Shown in pieces: positions 8,303 through 17,610 of a DNA stretch of 64,000 nt (within the stretch, counting starts at the first letter, position 1; the number at the start of each line of letters is the position of its first letter). Below the pieces are notes generated by a model that was given only the letters and a program-made list of their open reading frames with translations, had not been told where the DNA came from and ran no database searches. The DNA comes from Bin87 sp963692995 (GTDB lineage Bacteria; Chloroflexota; Dehalococcoidia; Lucifugimonadales; UBA3495). The translations under genes and the position numbers were made by a program. The stretch lies in assembly GCA_963692995.1 (NCBI GenBank), contig OY843611.1, forward strand, positions 2,294,001 to 2,358,000, written 5' to 3'.

Positions 8303-9156
8303 AACGCTCGCATCGCCGTTATCGCCGCGTCCATCATCACGGAAACCGGAGCCGGGCATTCCAGCCACAGCTCAAAAGCCGCCGCTCCCTGGTACACGAG
8401 CATGGATATGCCGCCGAGGGTTGCCGCTCCGGCCTGCTCTGCCGCATCCAGCAGGGGCGTCTGCATGGGATTATACACCAGGTCATAGACCAGGGCGGTG
8501 GCCGGTATCTGGGCAGCAGTCAAAGGCGCGGCGGCTTCGTCTGGGCCGTGGCGCATACCCAGCGAAGTGCAGTTGACAATTAGCTCAGCGGACGCGGCGG
8601 CGGCGGAAAGGCCGTCGGGTTCGAGGGGGAGAGAGCGCGCCGGCACGCTCCGGTCGGTAGCGAGTTGGGCCAGGGACGCGGCGCGGGCCAGGGTGCGATT
8701 GGCGATGTCCAGCCTACCCACGCCAGCGCGGATGAGGGCTTGCGCCACGCCGCGGGCCGACCCGCCGGCCCCCAGGATGAGGACGCGCCGGCCGGCGGGA
8801 TCCAGCCCCCCGGACTCCCGCAAGGCCCGCAGAAACCCATAGCCGTCGGTGTTGTAGCCGGTGAGCCGGCCGTCCCGATTGACGATGGTATTGACGGCGC
8901 CGGCTTCCGCCGCCCAATCGTCAATGTCGTCAAGAAACGGTATGACGGCTTCCTTGTGGGGTACGGTTACGTTGATGCCAAGGATACCGGCAGAACGTAA
9001 CGAGGCGACGAATTCGCCCACCGCATCGGGTGGAACATGGTAAGCGAGGTACTCGCAACCCACGGCAAGGTGGTCCAACGCCGCCTGCTGGAAGCGGGGC
9101 GAAATGGAGTGTCCGATGGGGCAGCCGATGATGCCCAAGGCGGATTGGATAGTCAT
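8299..9156 (-). CDS. aroE: Shikimate dehydrogenase (NADP+)
   Basis: A 285-residue enzyme reducing 3-dehydroshikimate to shikimate. The shikimate-binding segments are IGCPIGHSISPRFQQAAL and GINVTVPHKEAVIPF (catalytic Lys); the NADP-binding Rossmann motif is LILGAGGSARGVAQAL; NRT follows in the cofactor site; and the C-terminal GGISMLVYQGAAAFELW is standard. The ATG at 9156 is chosen because MTIQSALGIIG begins the conserved strand; an upstream open extension is not protein-like. It is followed by aroC. The stop codon is part of a repeat palindrome. Confidence 0.97.
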   Translation of the reverse strand: MTIQSALGIIGCPIGHSISPRFQQAALDHLAVGCEYLAYHVPPDAVGEFVASLRSAGILGINVTVPHKEAVIPFLDDIDDWAAEAGAVNTIVNRDGRLTGYNTDGYGFLRALRESGGLDPAGRRVLILGAGGSARGVAQALIRAGVGRLDIANRTLARAASLAQLATDRSVPARSLPLEPDGLSAAAASAELIVNCTSLGMRHGPDEAAAPLTAAQIPATALVYDLVYNPMQTPLLDAAEQAGAATLGGISMLVYQGAAAFELWLECPAPVSVMMDAAITAMRAL

Positions 9157-9278
9157 ATCAGCGCCGTCGGCTAACCGATGGGGGAGCGATTGGAGAGATG
9201 CTACATTGTAGCGGAGAATCCGGCCCCGGAGCGTCGTTGGCGCTCTGGGGCCGCCGAAAGGGTCTTCCGATGTTTTGG

Positions 9279-9935
9279 CTACGGGATGTCCAGGTTTCTG
9301 ATCTCCCGGCAACCCCGGGAGGTCCGCGGGGTGTCCACGCCGGAATCCGAGGCCCGCACGAATATATCAAACACCTCACCGGAATACTCGATCTCCAGTT
9401 GATACTGGCCCTTAGTATTGGTCCGGTCTTCTGCTACCACGGTACCGTCGGAATTCTGGCTGACGGCAAACACCGGAGTCCCCGCCGGGGGAATATCTCC
9501 GCCAATTTTGACGACGCCGGCGACGATGCACGGGGGACCGTCAAAGCGCTGGCGCGCCGGGACGGGGGTAGGCGCCGGCGTGTTGGTAGGCGGGGGCGGC
9601 GTCGGCGTGGCCGTGGGCATAGCGGCGCGGGTCTGCGCGATGCTGGCATCGATGGTAGCCTGCAAGTTGGGCGTAGGCGCCGGCGTGTTAGTTGGCGGCA
9701 CCGGCGTGTCGGTAGGCGGCACCGGCGTGTCAGTAGGCGGAACCGAAGTGGGGGTGGGCGCCGGGGTATCCGTAGGCGCCGCGTCGCCGACCGCCGCGGC
9801 GATGGTGGCCGCCAGGTCAGGCGTCCCAGTGGGTTCCGGTTCCTCTTCCCCCCCGAAAAAACAGCCGGTCACCGTGGCCAGCGTCAAGGCGGCGACCAGA
9901 CCAACAATGGATAAACGGATAATCCCCTGCGTCAT
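9279..9935 (-). CDS. Putative lipoprotein with Thr/Pro-rich linker
   Basis: A 218-residue exported protein. The signal peptide (IIRLSIVGLVAALTLATVTG) ends at a lipobox-like VTGC, predicting lipidation at about Cys 23. Next come an acidic patch, a repeat containing DLAATIAAAV, a long Thr/Pro linker of seven-residue PPTDTPV units, and a second L-x-A-T-I repeat (NLQATIDASIAQTRAAM). Last is a small C-terminal domain with a beta-rich segment (GTPVFAVSQNSDGTVVAEDRTNTKGQYQLEIEY, split around residue 165) and two cysteines. The linker probably spans the cell wall or spaces the domain from the membrane. AGGAGT precedes the ATG at 9935. The linker DNA is itself a 21-bp tandem repeat. Confidence 0.85.
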   Translation of the reverse strand: MTQGIIRLSIVGLVAALTLATVTGCFFGGEEEPEPTGTPDLAATIAAAVGDAAPTDTPAPTPTSVPPTDTPVPPTDTPVPPTNTPAPTPNLQATIDASIAQTRAAMPTATPTPPPPTNTPAPTPVPARQRFDGPPCIVAGVVKIGGDIPPAGTPVFAVSQNSDGTVVAEDRTNTKGQYQLEIEYSGEVFDIFVRASDSGVDTPRTSRGCREIRNLDIP

Positions 9936-10041
9936 TAAAGGCACTCCTGTCAAACGGCGCACGTGGTGCTGCCGGAATATTTTGCCATCATGGGACCGGA
10001 TCCGCTTTGACTGCGACATACCGATTATGGCAACTTTGGCG

Positions 10042-12738
10042 TCATCGGCTCAGTTGAGCCACGATTTCCTCGATACGTTCTCGTTGCTCGGTGAGCCTTT
10101 GCAGACGTTGACGTTCTTTTTCCACCACTTCGGGCCGGGCTTTTGCCACGAAGTTTGGGTTATCCAACAACTGTCTCACCCGTTCCTGGTTGCGGCGCGT
10201 TTCGCCCAGTTCCTTGTCCAACCTTTCGGTTTCGGCCTCCAGATCAACAACCCCCGCCAGGGGAAGACGCACCACCAATGGGTTGACGACCAAACTCACA
10301 CCGGACGTCGCTCCAGAGTCTCCTGCGTCCAGGACGCGCAACGGTTCCACGCGAGCCAAAGCGCTGATGACATCCTTTTCCTCCGATACGACGGACATCA
10401 TCCCATTGGTTTCAATTGCGGCCTCCAATTTTTGCCCGGCCGGTATTCTCAGTTGCGCGCGCATATTACGGACGGCGCGGATGGTTTGCATCACAACTTC
10501 CACTTCGGATTCCGCGTCAGGCGCCGGGCGGGGAGAATCGACTCGGGGATAGGGCGCGATCATTATGGAGGAGGCCACCCCGCCAGCGGGCCCGGGCGCC
10601 TGTGTCATGAGATTTTGCCAGATTTCTTCGGTGACGAAGGGCATGAACGGATGGAGCAGGCGCAATGAACGCTCCAGCACATGAACGAGGGTTGCAGCCG
10701 CCTCGCCGGGTTGTTCGCTGCGCAGGCGGACCTTCGCCATTTCTATGTACCAGTCGCAGAAGTCGTTCCAGATGAAATCATAAAGTCTCTGCTGGGCCTC
10801 GCCCAGTTCGAACTGGGCCAAATTTTCGTTGGCGGTTTCCGTTAGAGCATCCAGACGGCTTACGATCCAGCGGTCTTCCCGGTGCCGGGGAGCCGGCAAT
10901 TCGTACCAATCGGACAGATCATCGCGGCCTTCGATGGCATTAATGACGAAACGGGCGGCGTTCCAGATCTTGTTGGCGAAGTTGCGCGCCGACTCCAGCT
11001 TGTCGTCGCTGAGGCGAAGGTTATTGCCCGGAGCAGTCCCCGTGGTCAGAGCGAACCGCAACGCATCAGTGCCGTACTGCTCCAGCAAATCCAGGGGATC
11101 CAGCGTGTTCCCACGGGTCTTGCTCATCTTCTGCCCCTGGGAGTCCAACACCATGCCGTGCAGATAGACGGAGCGGAAGGGGACGTCCCCGGTATTTTCG
11201 ATGCCCAGCATGATCATGCGGGCCACCCAGAAGAACAGGATGTCATAGCCTGTCTCCAATACGGTGTTGGGGTAGAAATAATCCAGATCTGCGGAGCCGG
11301 TGTCCGGCCACCCCAGCGTCGAATGGGGCCACAACCCGCTACTGAACCAGGTATCCAGAACGTCGCTTTCCTGCTCGATGGCAGCGCTGCCGCAGTCCGG
11401 GCAGGCGTCCGGGTCTGCAACGTGAGCGCTCTGGCTGCCGCACGATGCGCAGTACCAAACCGGGATGCGATGCCCCCACCAGAGTTGGCGGCTGATACAC
11501 CAGTCGCGAATATTCTCAAGCCAGTTCAAATAAACCCGGGCGAAGCGCTCCGGCAGTATTTCAATGTCACCATTGACCACGGCGGCATAAGCGTTGCCGG
11601 CGATGGTGCCCGGCTGGTCGTGCTTACCGACGTTGAGGAACCATTGGAGGCTGATCAAGGGTTCCACCACTTCGCTACACCGTTGGCAGTGGCCAACGGA
11701 GTGGTGGTAATCCTCAACTTTCTCCAACGCGCCGGTGGCCGCCAGCTCGTCCACCACAGCGGAGCGGGCGGCGAAGCGTTCCATGCCGGAATATTTGGAG
11801 CCGGCCGCGTCGGTCAGGCAGCCGTCGAATCCGATGACGGTAAGCATGGGCAGGTTGTGACGCTCGCCGATTTCAAAGTCCACCAGGTCGTGTCCCGGCG
11901 TAACCTTCAGGGCTCCGGTTCCGAAGTCCATCTCAATGGCGGTGTCGCCAACCACCGGAATGGGCCGCCCCATGATGGGAAGCAACACCGTCTTGCCGAC
12001 CTTGGCCGCATAACGGTCATCCTCGGGATGAACGGCAACGCCGGTATCGCCCAGCATGGATTCGGGGCGGGTAGTGGCAACGGTTATGAAATCAGCAGGG
12101 TCGTCGGCCAAGGGGTAGCGGATGTAGTAGAGCTTGCCATCCCGCTCCTCGTAGTCCACTTCCAGGTCGGACAACGCAGTGGCGCAGCGCGGACACCAGT
12201 TGATGATCCGCTCGTGGCGGTAGATCAGTCCCTTGTTGTAGAGGTTGACGAAAGTGGTGCGGACGGCCCGGACGGGACCCGGATCCAAGGTGAACCGGAG
12301 ACGAGACCAGTCGCACGACGCGCCGAGTCGCCGATGCTGTTCGTCGATGGTGTTGCCGTAGAGGGCCACCCAATCCCAGACCCGTTCCTCGAATTTCTCG
12401 CGGCCCAGCTCATGGCGGTTGGTGCCTTCGGCGGCCAGGGCGCGCTCAACCACCCATTGGGTGGCGATGCCGGCGTGGTCTTTTCCCGGGAGCCAAAGGG
12501 TGGGATCGCCGCACATTCGGTGCCAGCGGGTGAGGGAGTCCTGAAGGCTGGCAGTGAGCGCGTGTCCCAGGTGCAGCTCACCCGTCACGTTGGGCGGCGG
12601 CATTATCACGCAGAAGGGCGGTCGGTCAGTGTTCACCTGCGGTGCGAAATAACCCGAATCCCACCAGTTCTGATAAATGCGTTGTTCGACGGATGCGGCA
12701 TCATAGGCAGGTGGCATCGCAATGGCAGGCTGAGTCAT
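10042..12738 (-). CDS. valS: Valyl-tRNA synthetase
   Basis: An 898-residue class I synthetase. The HIGH-type motif is PPPNVTGELHLGHAL near residue 50 and the KMSKS loop is KMSKTRGN. A zinc-binding insertion (CASCG ... CPDCG) sits in the middle, and the editing domain contains TTRPESMLGDTGVAVHP. The anticodon-binding domain is followed by a C-terminal coiled coil rich in Glu and Arg (ETERLDKELGETRRNQERVRQLL), which is typical of bacterial ValRS. The ATG at 12738 has only a weak ribosome binding site. It is divergent from rpsA across a 395-base gap. Confidence 0.98.
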   Translation of the reverse strand: MTQPAIAMPPAYDAASVEQRIYQNWWDSGYFAPQVNTDRPPFCVIMPPPNVTGELHLGHALTASLQDSLTRWHRMCGDPTLWLPGKDHAGIATQWVVERALAAEGTNRHELGREKFEERVWDWVALYGNTIDEQHRRLGASCDWSRLRFTLDPGPVRAVRTTFVNLYNKGLIYRHERIINWCPRCATALSDLEVDYEERDGKLYYIRYPLADDPADFITVATTRPESMLGDTGVAVHPEDDRYAAKVGKTVLLPIMGRPIPVVGDTAIEMDFGTGALKVTPGHDLVDFEIGERHNLPMLTVIGFDGCLTDAAGSKYSGMERFAARSAVVDELAATGALEKVEDYHHSVGHCQRCSEVVEPLISLQWFLNVGKHDQPGTIAGNAYAAVVNGDIEILPERFARVYLNWLENIRDWCISRQLWWGHRIPVWYCASCGSQSAHVADPDACPDCGSAAIEQESDVLDTWFSSGLWPHSTLGWPDTGSADLDYFYPNTVLETGYDILFFWVARMIMLGIENTGDVPFRSVYLHGMVLDSQGQKMSKTRGNTLDPLDLLEQYGTDALRFALTTGTAPGNNLRLSDDKLESARNFANKIWNAARFVINAIEGRDDLSDWYELPAPRHREDRWIVSRLDALTETANENLAQFELGEAQQRLYDFIWNDFCDWYIEMAKVRLRSEQPGEAAATLVHVLERSLRLLHPFMPFVTEEIWQNLMTQAPGPAGGVASSIMIAPYPRVDSPRPAPDAESEVEVVMQTIRAVRNMRAQLRIPAGQKLEAAIETNGMMSVVSEEKDVISALARVEPLRVLDAGDSGATSGVSLVVNPLVVRLPLAGVVDLEAETERLDKELGETRRNQERVRQLLDNPNFVAKARPEVVEKERQRLQRLTEQRERIEEIVAQLSR

Positions 12739-13133
12739 CGTACCGTTCCAACAGCCCCCATCAAAAGACGGCGCCGAAAGATGGCGCGGAGTGAAGAATG
12801 CCCGGTGGGTTGGCTGTATTTGATTTTATTCTCAAAAATGGTACATCCTGCCCGTTGGCTTGTCCACATGAAGACACGCTCAAGTGCGCGTCGAGGCCAG
12901 GATACGCGCGGGGGCGCGCAAGGGGGCCGGTAGGGCTGGTAGAGGAACCGGGAAGCCGCCAGATCTCAGATTCGGATCGGGCATACATTGCAGTTGCAAT
13001 TTGTGTCCGGTATAAGTATTATTAGTCAGGCGTATTGTGGGGAAAGAGCTTCGCGCTAGAAACCGAGTACCTGCTCGACGTATGCGGTCGCTCTAAGATC
13101 GACCGTCAGAAAGAGTAAGGAGCAGCTGAACTG
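12739..13133. other. Intergenic region between valS and rpsA
   Basis: This 395-base gap separates two divergent essential genes. It holds the rpsA promoters near 13000 and a 110-base rpsA leader. I see no convincing small ORF, and no T-box-like anticodon-acceptor structure ahead of valS that I can support. Confidence 0.5.
12988..13022 (+). promoter_or_regulatory. Two overlapping sigma70-type promoters for rpsA
   Basis: TTGCAG (12988-12993), 17 bases, TATAAG (13011-13016) and TTGCAA (12994-12999), 17 bases, TATTAT (13017-13022) are offset by exactly six bases. Both point at rpsA, whose start is about 110 bases downstream. Confidence 0.7.
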
Positions 13134-14234
13134 ATGGTAGCCCAGGACCCGAATGTAGTTGATATCACCGATATGTCCCAACTCCCCGAGTCGGCGTTTT
13201 CGCCCCGGGAGTACCGCAGGGGCGACTTGGTGACTGGGGAAATAGTACGCATTGATGACGAAGGAATGGTCATCAGCGCCGGCCTTAAAACCGAGGGCAT
13301 TGTCCCGCCGCAAGAAATGCGCACGTTAACCTCAGAGAAGCGGGAGCAAATGCAGCCTGGCGCGAGCGTGATAGTTATTCACCTGAACAACCGCGGGCCG
13401 GGGGGTATGGCCGTATTTTCCTACGACCAGGCGCAGGAAAAACAGGTCTGGGAAGACCTTATCGCATTGCACCGCAACGATTCCGAACTGGCGGCCCAGG
13501 TGGTTCAACACAATAAGGGCGGTCTGGTGGTTGACTGGAACGGTGTCCGGGGGTTCGTGCCCTTTTCCCAGATGGCTCCGGTTCCCAAAGAAGGTCGGGT
13601 TGAGCATCTGGATGCGCGGATCGGCGAAGATGCGCGCTTCAACATCCTGGAGCTGGACGCCCAGCGGGAGAAGCTGGTGCTGACGGAACGCCGCATCTGG
13701 CGGCAATTGCGGAATGCCGCCAAAGAGCGGCTCCTTGAGGAACTGCAAGAAGGCCAGATCGTCCAGGGCACCGTGCGATCCATGCGCGGTTTTGGCGCTT
13801 TCGTTGATCTTGGCGACGCGGAAGGTCTGGTTCCCATCTCAGAACTATCCTGGGCGATGGTCAAATCTCCCGAAGAAGTGGTCAGCATCGGCGACAACCT
13901 GACGCTGAAAGTCCTCCGGGTTGACCGGGAAAACAGCAAGATTTCACTGAGCCTAAAGCGCACTCAACCGGAACCCTGGGACACGGTGCCGGAACGGTAC
14001 CACGTCGGCGACATCGTCGATGGAACGGTCACTCGGCTGATGGACTTTGGCGCTTTCGTGAAGCTGGAAGACTGGGTCGAGGGCCTGGTGCATATCTCGG
14101 AGCTCTCGGCGCGCCGGATGGAACACCCCAAAGAGATCGTCTATCAGGGGCAGCAGATCAAGGTGCAGATACTGAGCATCGACATCGAGCGCAAGCGGAT
14201 GAGCCTGAGCTACCGCAGAGTCTATGGGTTGTAA
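13134..14234 (+). CDS. rpsA: Ribosomal protein S1 (four S1 domains)
   Basis: A 366-residue RNA-binding protein of the 30S subunit that helps load mRNAs. Four S1 (OB-fold) repeats are visible, starting near GDLVTGEIVRIDDEG, GGLVVDWNGVRGFVPFSQ, GQIVQGTVRSMRGFGAFVDLG and GDIVDGTVTRLMDFGAFVKL. The last two are the most canonical, each ending in a KISLSLKR or RMSLSYRR element. Four-repeat S1 is usual outside Proteobacteria. The ribosome binding site AAGGAG precedes ATG 13134 at a normal distance. A strong bidirectional terminator follows. Confidence 0.95.
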   Translation: MVAQDPNVVDITDMSQLPESAFSPREYRRGDLVTGEIVRIDDEGMVISAGLKTEGIVPPQEMRTLTSEKREQMQPGASVIVIHLNNRGPGGMAVFSYDQAQEKQVWEDLIALHRNDSELAAQVVQHNKGGLVVDWNGVRGFVPFSQMAPVPKEGRVEHLDARIGEDARFNILELDAQREKLVLTERRIWRQLRNAAKERLLEELQEGQIVQGTVRSMRGFGAFVDLGDAEGLVPISELSWAMVKSPEEVVSIGDNLTLKVLRVDRENSKISLSLKRTQPEPWDTVPERYHVGDIVDGTVTRLMDFGAFVKLEDWVEGLVHISELSARRMEHPKEIVYQGQQIKVQILSIDIERKRMSLSYRRVYGL

Positions 14235-14264
14235 TCGAACATTTTTCCGAAGCTGACTCCACGC

Positions 14265-14303
14265 GAAACCGGGGCGACTTAAACGGTCGCCCCGGTTTCG
14301 TTT
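14265..14303. terminator. Bidirectional terminator between rpsA and the unknown minus-strand gene
   Basis: A 14-bp perfect stem, GAAACCGGGGCGAC at 14265-14278 pairing with 14286-14299, has a seven-base loop. T-rich bases end one side and the complementary A-rich bases begin the other, so it can serve both convergent genes. Confidence 0.85.
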
Positions 14304-14318
14304 ACCCGTCAACTCCCT

Positions 14319-15119
14319 TTACCGACGGCGGCCGCCGGACAGCAGAAGCGGAGCCGCAGCATCGGGGACGCACCAAGCGCCGGCCGCGTCTTCCGGCCCG
14401 CCCTGACGCAATTCGTTCAACCGGTCCAGTCCCCGACGGGTATCGCTGGCGACGCGGGCGGGGTGCCACATCCGGACGCGCCGTTTGAACGACCAGTAGG
14501 TGAACTCATACCAGCCGGCCAGCGACATAGCTTCCGGATCATCGCCCCATTTCCCGACCGTCTCTGTCAGGAATTGTCCCGCAAGTTCGGGGCGGCTCGC
14601 GCCATACAGATGCTGGCAAGCTTCCTCAACCACCTTTTCGCTGTCTCCGTAGCAAAGGGCGATGCGGCTCTTCCGGATGCTTTCTTCTACCGCCAGTTGC
14701 AGGGCTTCTTCCACCACCACTCCATACCAGAAGTTGAGGTGGGCGGTGTATCGGTACGGGCCGACCAAGCAGCGGAATTGATCAGCGCTGAGGTTGCCGG
14801 GCAGCCGGCCAAGAAAGAGCAGCGTCTCCAGTTCTTCAGCAGGGATAACATCGGGGATGGCCAAGCACAGCCGTTGGGCCAGCGTAAGCCAATCCAGAGC
14901 CTCGCCGCCGATTATGTAATGCCAGTGGCGTCCGGACACTACTTCCCCCGGCAACTCCCATTCGCCGATGGCGCGCAGCACCGCCATGTGCCAGGGCTCA
15001 ACCCGCCCGGCGCGGGCTTGCAGACGTTCAATTGCATCTTGGGCGGCGGGAAGCTGATCCGCAGCGTCGGATCCGGTGAAAACCAACGCCGCGCCGCATT
15101 GATCACCGACGCTACTCAT
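14319..15119 (-). CDS. Conserved-looking hypothetical protein coupled to polX
   Basis: A 266-residue soluble protein with no recognised domain, signal peptide or membrane segment. It is rich in Trp and helix-forming residues (for example GRHWHYIIGGEALDWLTLAQRL and NFWYGVVVEEALQLAVEESI, both slightly separated by charged turns) and ends in a basic tail. Its ATG overlaps the polX stop by four bases (ATGA), so it is translationally coupled to polX. Context suggests a DNA-repair accessory role, but nothing in the sequence proves it. Confidence 0.75.
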   Translation of the reverse strand: MSSVGDQCGAALVFTGSDAADQLPAAQDAIERLQARAGRVEPWHMAVLRAIGEWELPGEVVSGRHWHYIIGGEALDWLTLAQRLCLAIPDVIPAEELETLLFLGRLPGNLSADQFRCLVGPYRYTAHLNFWYGVVVEEALQLAVEESIRKSRIALCYGDSEKVVEEACQHLYGASRPELAGQFLTETVGKWGDDPEAMSLAGWYEFTYWSFKRRVRMWHPARVASDTRRGLDRLNELRQGGPEDAAGAWCVPDAAAPLLLSGGRRR

Positions 15120-16912
15120 GAACCTGATTCCGCAACCCGGGACGCAACCATGGCGTCAAAGCGGAGCGTCCGCCGGGCTTTGGGAGACTGGAGCCAGGCC
15201 AGGAACTCGGCAGCCGGATACGTGTTGAGGACATGCTCCGGGCCGCACCGGGCCCGCCGCGCCACGGCGACGCCGAAGCGTCGATTGGTCAGGCTGTCAA
15301 TATGGTGCGAGTCGGTGTTGATCACCAGGGGCACTCCCAGCTCACGCGCGCGAGCGGCGTTGGTATCTTTCAAATCCAACCGTTCCGGAGCGGCGTTGAT
15401 TTCCATGGCCGTTCCGGTGTCACGGGCGGTTTGGAGCAGGGCTTCGATATCGAAATCCACCGGGTCGCGGCGACCCAGCAGTCGGCTTGAAGCGTGGCCG
15501 ATGGCGGTGACGTGAGGGTTCTCCATAGCGCGGATGATGCGCCGGGTCATCGTGTCCCGGTCCTGGCTCATGGCGTTATGCACCGAGGCGATCACCCAGT
15601 CCAGCATGGACAGCACCGCATCGGGGAAGTCCATCGCTCCGTCGGCCCGGATGTCCACCTCGGAACCGCAGAGGATGAGCATGTCATAGCGGTCTTGCAG
15701 GCTCCGGAGGACTTCGATTTGCCGCGCGAGCCGATCCTGTGTCAAACCGTTGGCAACTCCCAGGCCCTGCGAGTGATCCGTCAGCGCCATGTATTGGTAT
15801 CCCATATCGGCGACGGCGGCGACCATTTCTGCCAAGGGGAACTTTCCGTCGCTCCAGTCACTGTGGAGGTGCAGGTCACCCTTCAGATCGGATTCGGTCA
15901 CCAGGTGGGGCAGATTGCCGGAGCGTGCCAGGTCCAGTTCGTCGGCGCCCCACCGCAACTCCGGCGGAATCCAGGGCAGTCCCAAGCGGGCGTAGAAAGA
16001 CACTTCGTCGGGGAACCGTTCAACCTCGCCGCTTTCCATTACGCTGATACCGTACTCGTTCAAGGACAGCCCCTGGCGGTTGGCGTAGTCGCGCAGACGG
16101 ATGTTGTGCTGCTGACTGCCGGTGAAATACTGGAGCATTGCGCCCAGGCGGTCGGGTTCTCCGGCGCGGAGGTCGATCTGGATACCCGGGTCAACAACTA
16201 CGGAGGTTTTGGCGTCGCCCTGCGCCAACACCTCGCGCACGGCCGGCAGGGCAGCCAAGGCCGGCCCGGTTTCGGAAGGGTTGTCGGAGATCGCTATCAG
16301 GTCCAGATCGCCGATGGTTTCCTCCCACCGGCGGAGAGAACCGGCCGGGGTCAAGCTCACCAAGCCGGGGCAGGCATCAAACAACTGGGCCGACACCGCG
16401 GCGCACGTCTCAGATGCAATTCCCAGTGGAGTCCGGTCAGACCGCATCCGTTGGGCGCGTATGTGGCGCAGAATGTTTGCGGCGGAACGTTGGCCCATCC
16501 GGGGCAGTTGGGCCAATCGTCCGTCCAGCGCCGCCTGTTCCAACTCGGCCACCGATCCGATGCCCAATTCACCCACAGCGGCCTTGACCGTTTTCGGACC
16601 CATCCCCGGAACTTCCAGCAAATCGAGGACGTTGGGCGGCAGTTCCTCGGCGAGGCGGTCGTAGGCGGCGACCTGGCCAGTGGCTGCGTATTCCCGCACT
16701 TTTTCGCTGATGGCCTTGCCCACGCCCGGTATCTTGCGCAGGTCGTCCCCTGCCGCCGCGGCAGCGGCCAGTGACCAACTCAACTGTTCTATCGTATTGG
16801 CGGCACGCTGGTAGGCGCGGATCTTGAACGCCGAATCGCCTTTGATCTCCAGCATTGCGGCCATGTTGTTGAACAGCCGGACAACTTCATCGTTGCTAAT
16901 TGGGGTAGTCAT
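15116..16912 (-). CDS. polX: DNA polymerase/3'-5' exonuclease PolX
   Basis: A 598-residue family X DNA polymerase used in gap filling and base excision repair. The N-terminal half has helix-hairpin-helix motifs (KIPGVGKAISEKVREYA and LEVPGMGPKTVKAA) and the nucleotidyltransferase core (GSLRRWEETIGDLDLIA, with the paired Asp). The C-terminal PHP phosphoesterase domain starts near residue 344 with DLHLHSDWSDG and carries the 3'-5' exonuclease. The ATG at 16912 (MTTPISNDEV) is chosen as the family start; the extension upstream is not protein-like. The gene downstream overlaps it by four bases. Confidence 0.96.
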   Translation of the reverse strand: MTTPISNDEVVRLFNNMAAMLEIKGDSAFKIRAYQRAANTIEQLSWSLAAAAAAGDDLRKIPGVGKAISEKVREYAATGQVAAYDRLAEELPPNVLDLLEVPGMGPKTVKAAVGELGIGSVAELEQAALDGRLAQLPRMGQRSAANILRHIRAQRMRSDRTPLGIASETCAAVSAQLFDACPGLVSLTPAGSLRRWEETIGDLDLIAISDNPSETGPALAALPAVREVLAQGDAKTSVVVDPGIQIDLRAGEPDRLGAMLQYFTGSQQHNIRLRDYANRQGLSLNEYGISVMESGEVERFPDEVSFYARLGLPWIPPELRWGADELDLARSGNLPHLVTESDLKGDLHLHSDWSDGKFPLAEMVAAVADMGYQYMALTDHSQGLGVANGLTQDRLARQIEVLRSLQDRYDMLILCGSEVDIRADGAMDFPDAVLSMLDWVIASVHNAMSQDRDTMTRRIIRAMENPHVTAIGHASSRLLGRRDPVDFDIEALLQTARDTGTAMEINAAPERLDLKDTNAARARELGVPLVINTDSHHIDSLTNRRFGVAVARRARCGPEHVLNTYPAAEFLAWLQSPKARRTLRFDAMVASRVAESGS

Positions 16913-17474
16913 ACTCCACACGATACCACCGGCCTCACGGGACGGGCAAGATGAAAGTATCTCCCATTGAGAGCGTATAACGCCAGCCACCGGCCACGGG
17001 GCGGGCAAGACAGTACCAGGAGGGAATTGCGAAACTCAGTTGGCGGTGCGGCGCTGCCGAATCTCGCCCCGGATGGTGACGACTTTCGTTTTAGCGCAAC
17101 TCGCCAGCCAACGAGCACTCTCGGCTGCTGAACCGGCGCCAGCATCGGAGCCTCGCCAGGGCCAGCTGGCACGCGCGGATGGCGACGCTGGCCTGGCTGG
17201 TCTCCGCGCTGGCCCGGCTGAGAAAGCCGACAACTACGCCGGGATGCGGCGCATGAGCATACGAAGGCCGGAACAGCCGGCCGTTGGTGTCGACAGAAAT
17301 CCGGGGTTGGCCCTCGCGTCGTTGGGTTTGAATGGAGCGGAACTACGCGTCGCCTGAGGCCGGACGCCGGAATTCACGATAATGCGCCTGATCTCGCCAA
17401 CATTATGACGAAGGCAACCGGACGCCCTTGCCTTCATCCGCTACCGTCATAGAATGACGGCAGCCGCCGAAAAA

Positions 17475-17496
17475 GCCTCGGTTTGCAAACCGAGGC
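17475..17496. repeat. Perfect 22-base palindrome
   Basis: GCCTCGGTTTG followed by its exact reverse complement, preceded by a run of A residues (17470-17474). On the minus strand this is a hairpin followed by T residues, so it could act as a terminator for minus-strand transcription. Confidence 0.6.
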
Positions 17497-17578
17497 GGCG
17501 ACGGAACGACAACCTCTGGAGGCAAGTCGGGCGCGGTCAACGTCGCCCGGTTCGGCGAGACTAAACCGGAAGGTGCGC

Positions 17579-17610
17579 TATGATTGCTCCCTTGTATGAT
17601 TGCTCCCTTG
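17579..17610 (+). repeat. 16-bp perfect tandem duplication
   Basis: TATGATTGCTCCCTTG occurs twice back to back at 17579-17594 and 17595-17610. It lies in non-coding DNA about 190 bases before the secreted-protein gene. Confidence 0.85.

Noticed and set aside
10882..12933. 683-codon plus-strand frame antisense to valS
   Set aside because: It lies entirely opposite a complete valS and shows no domain.
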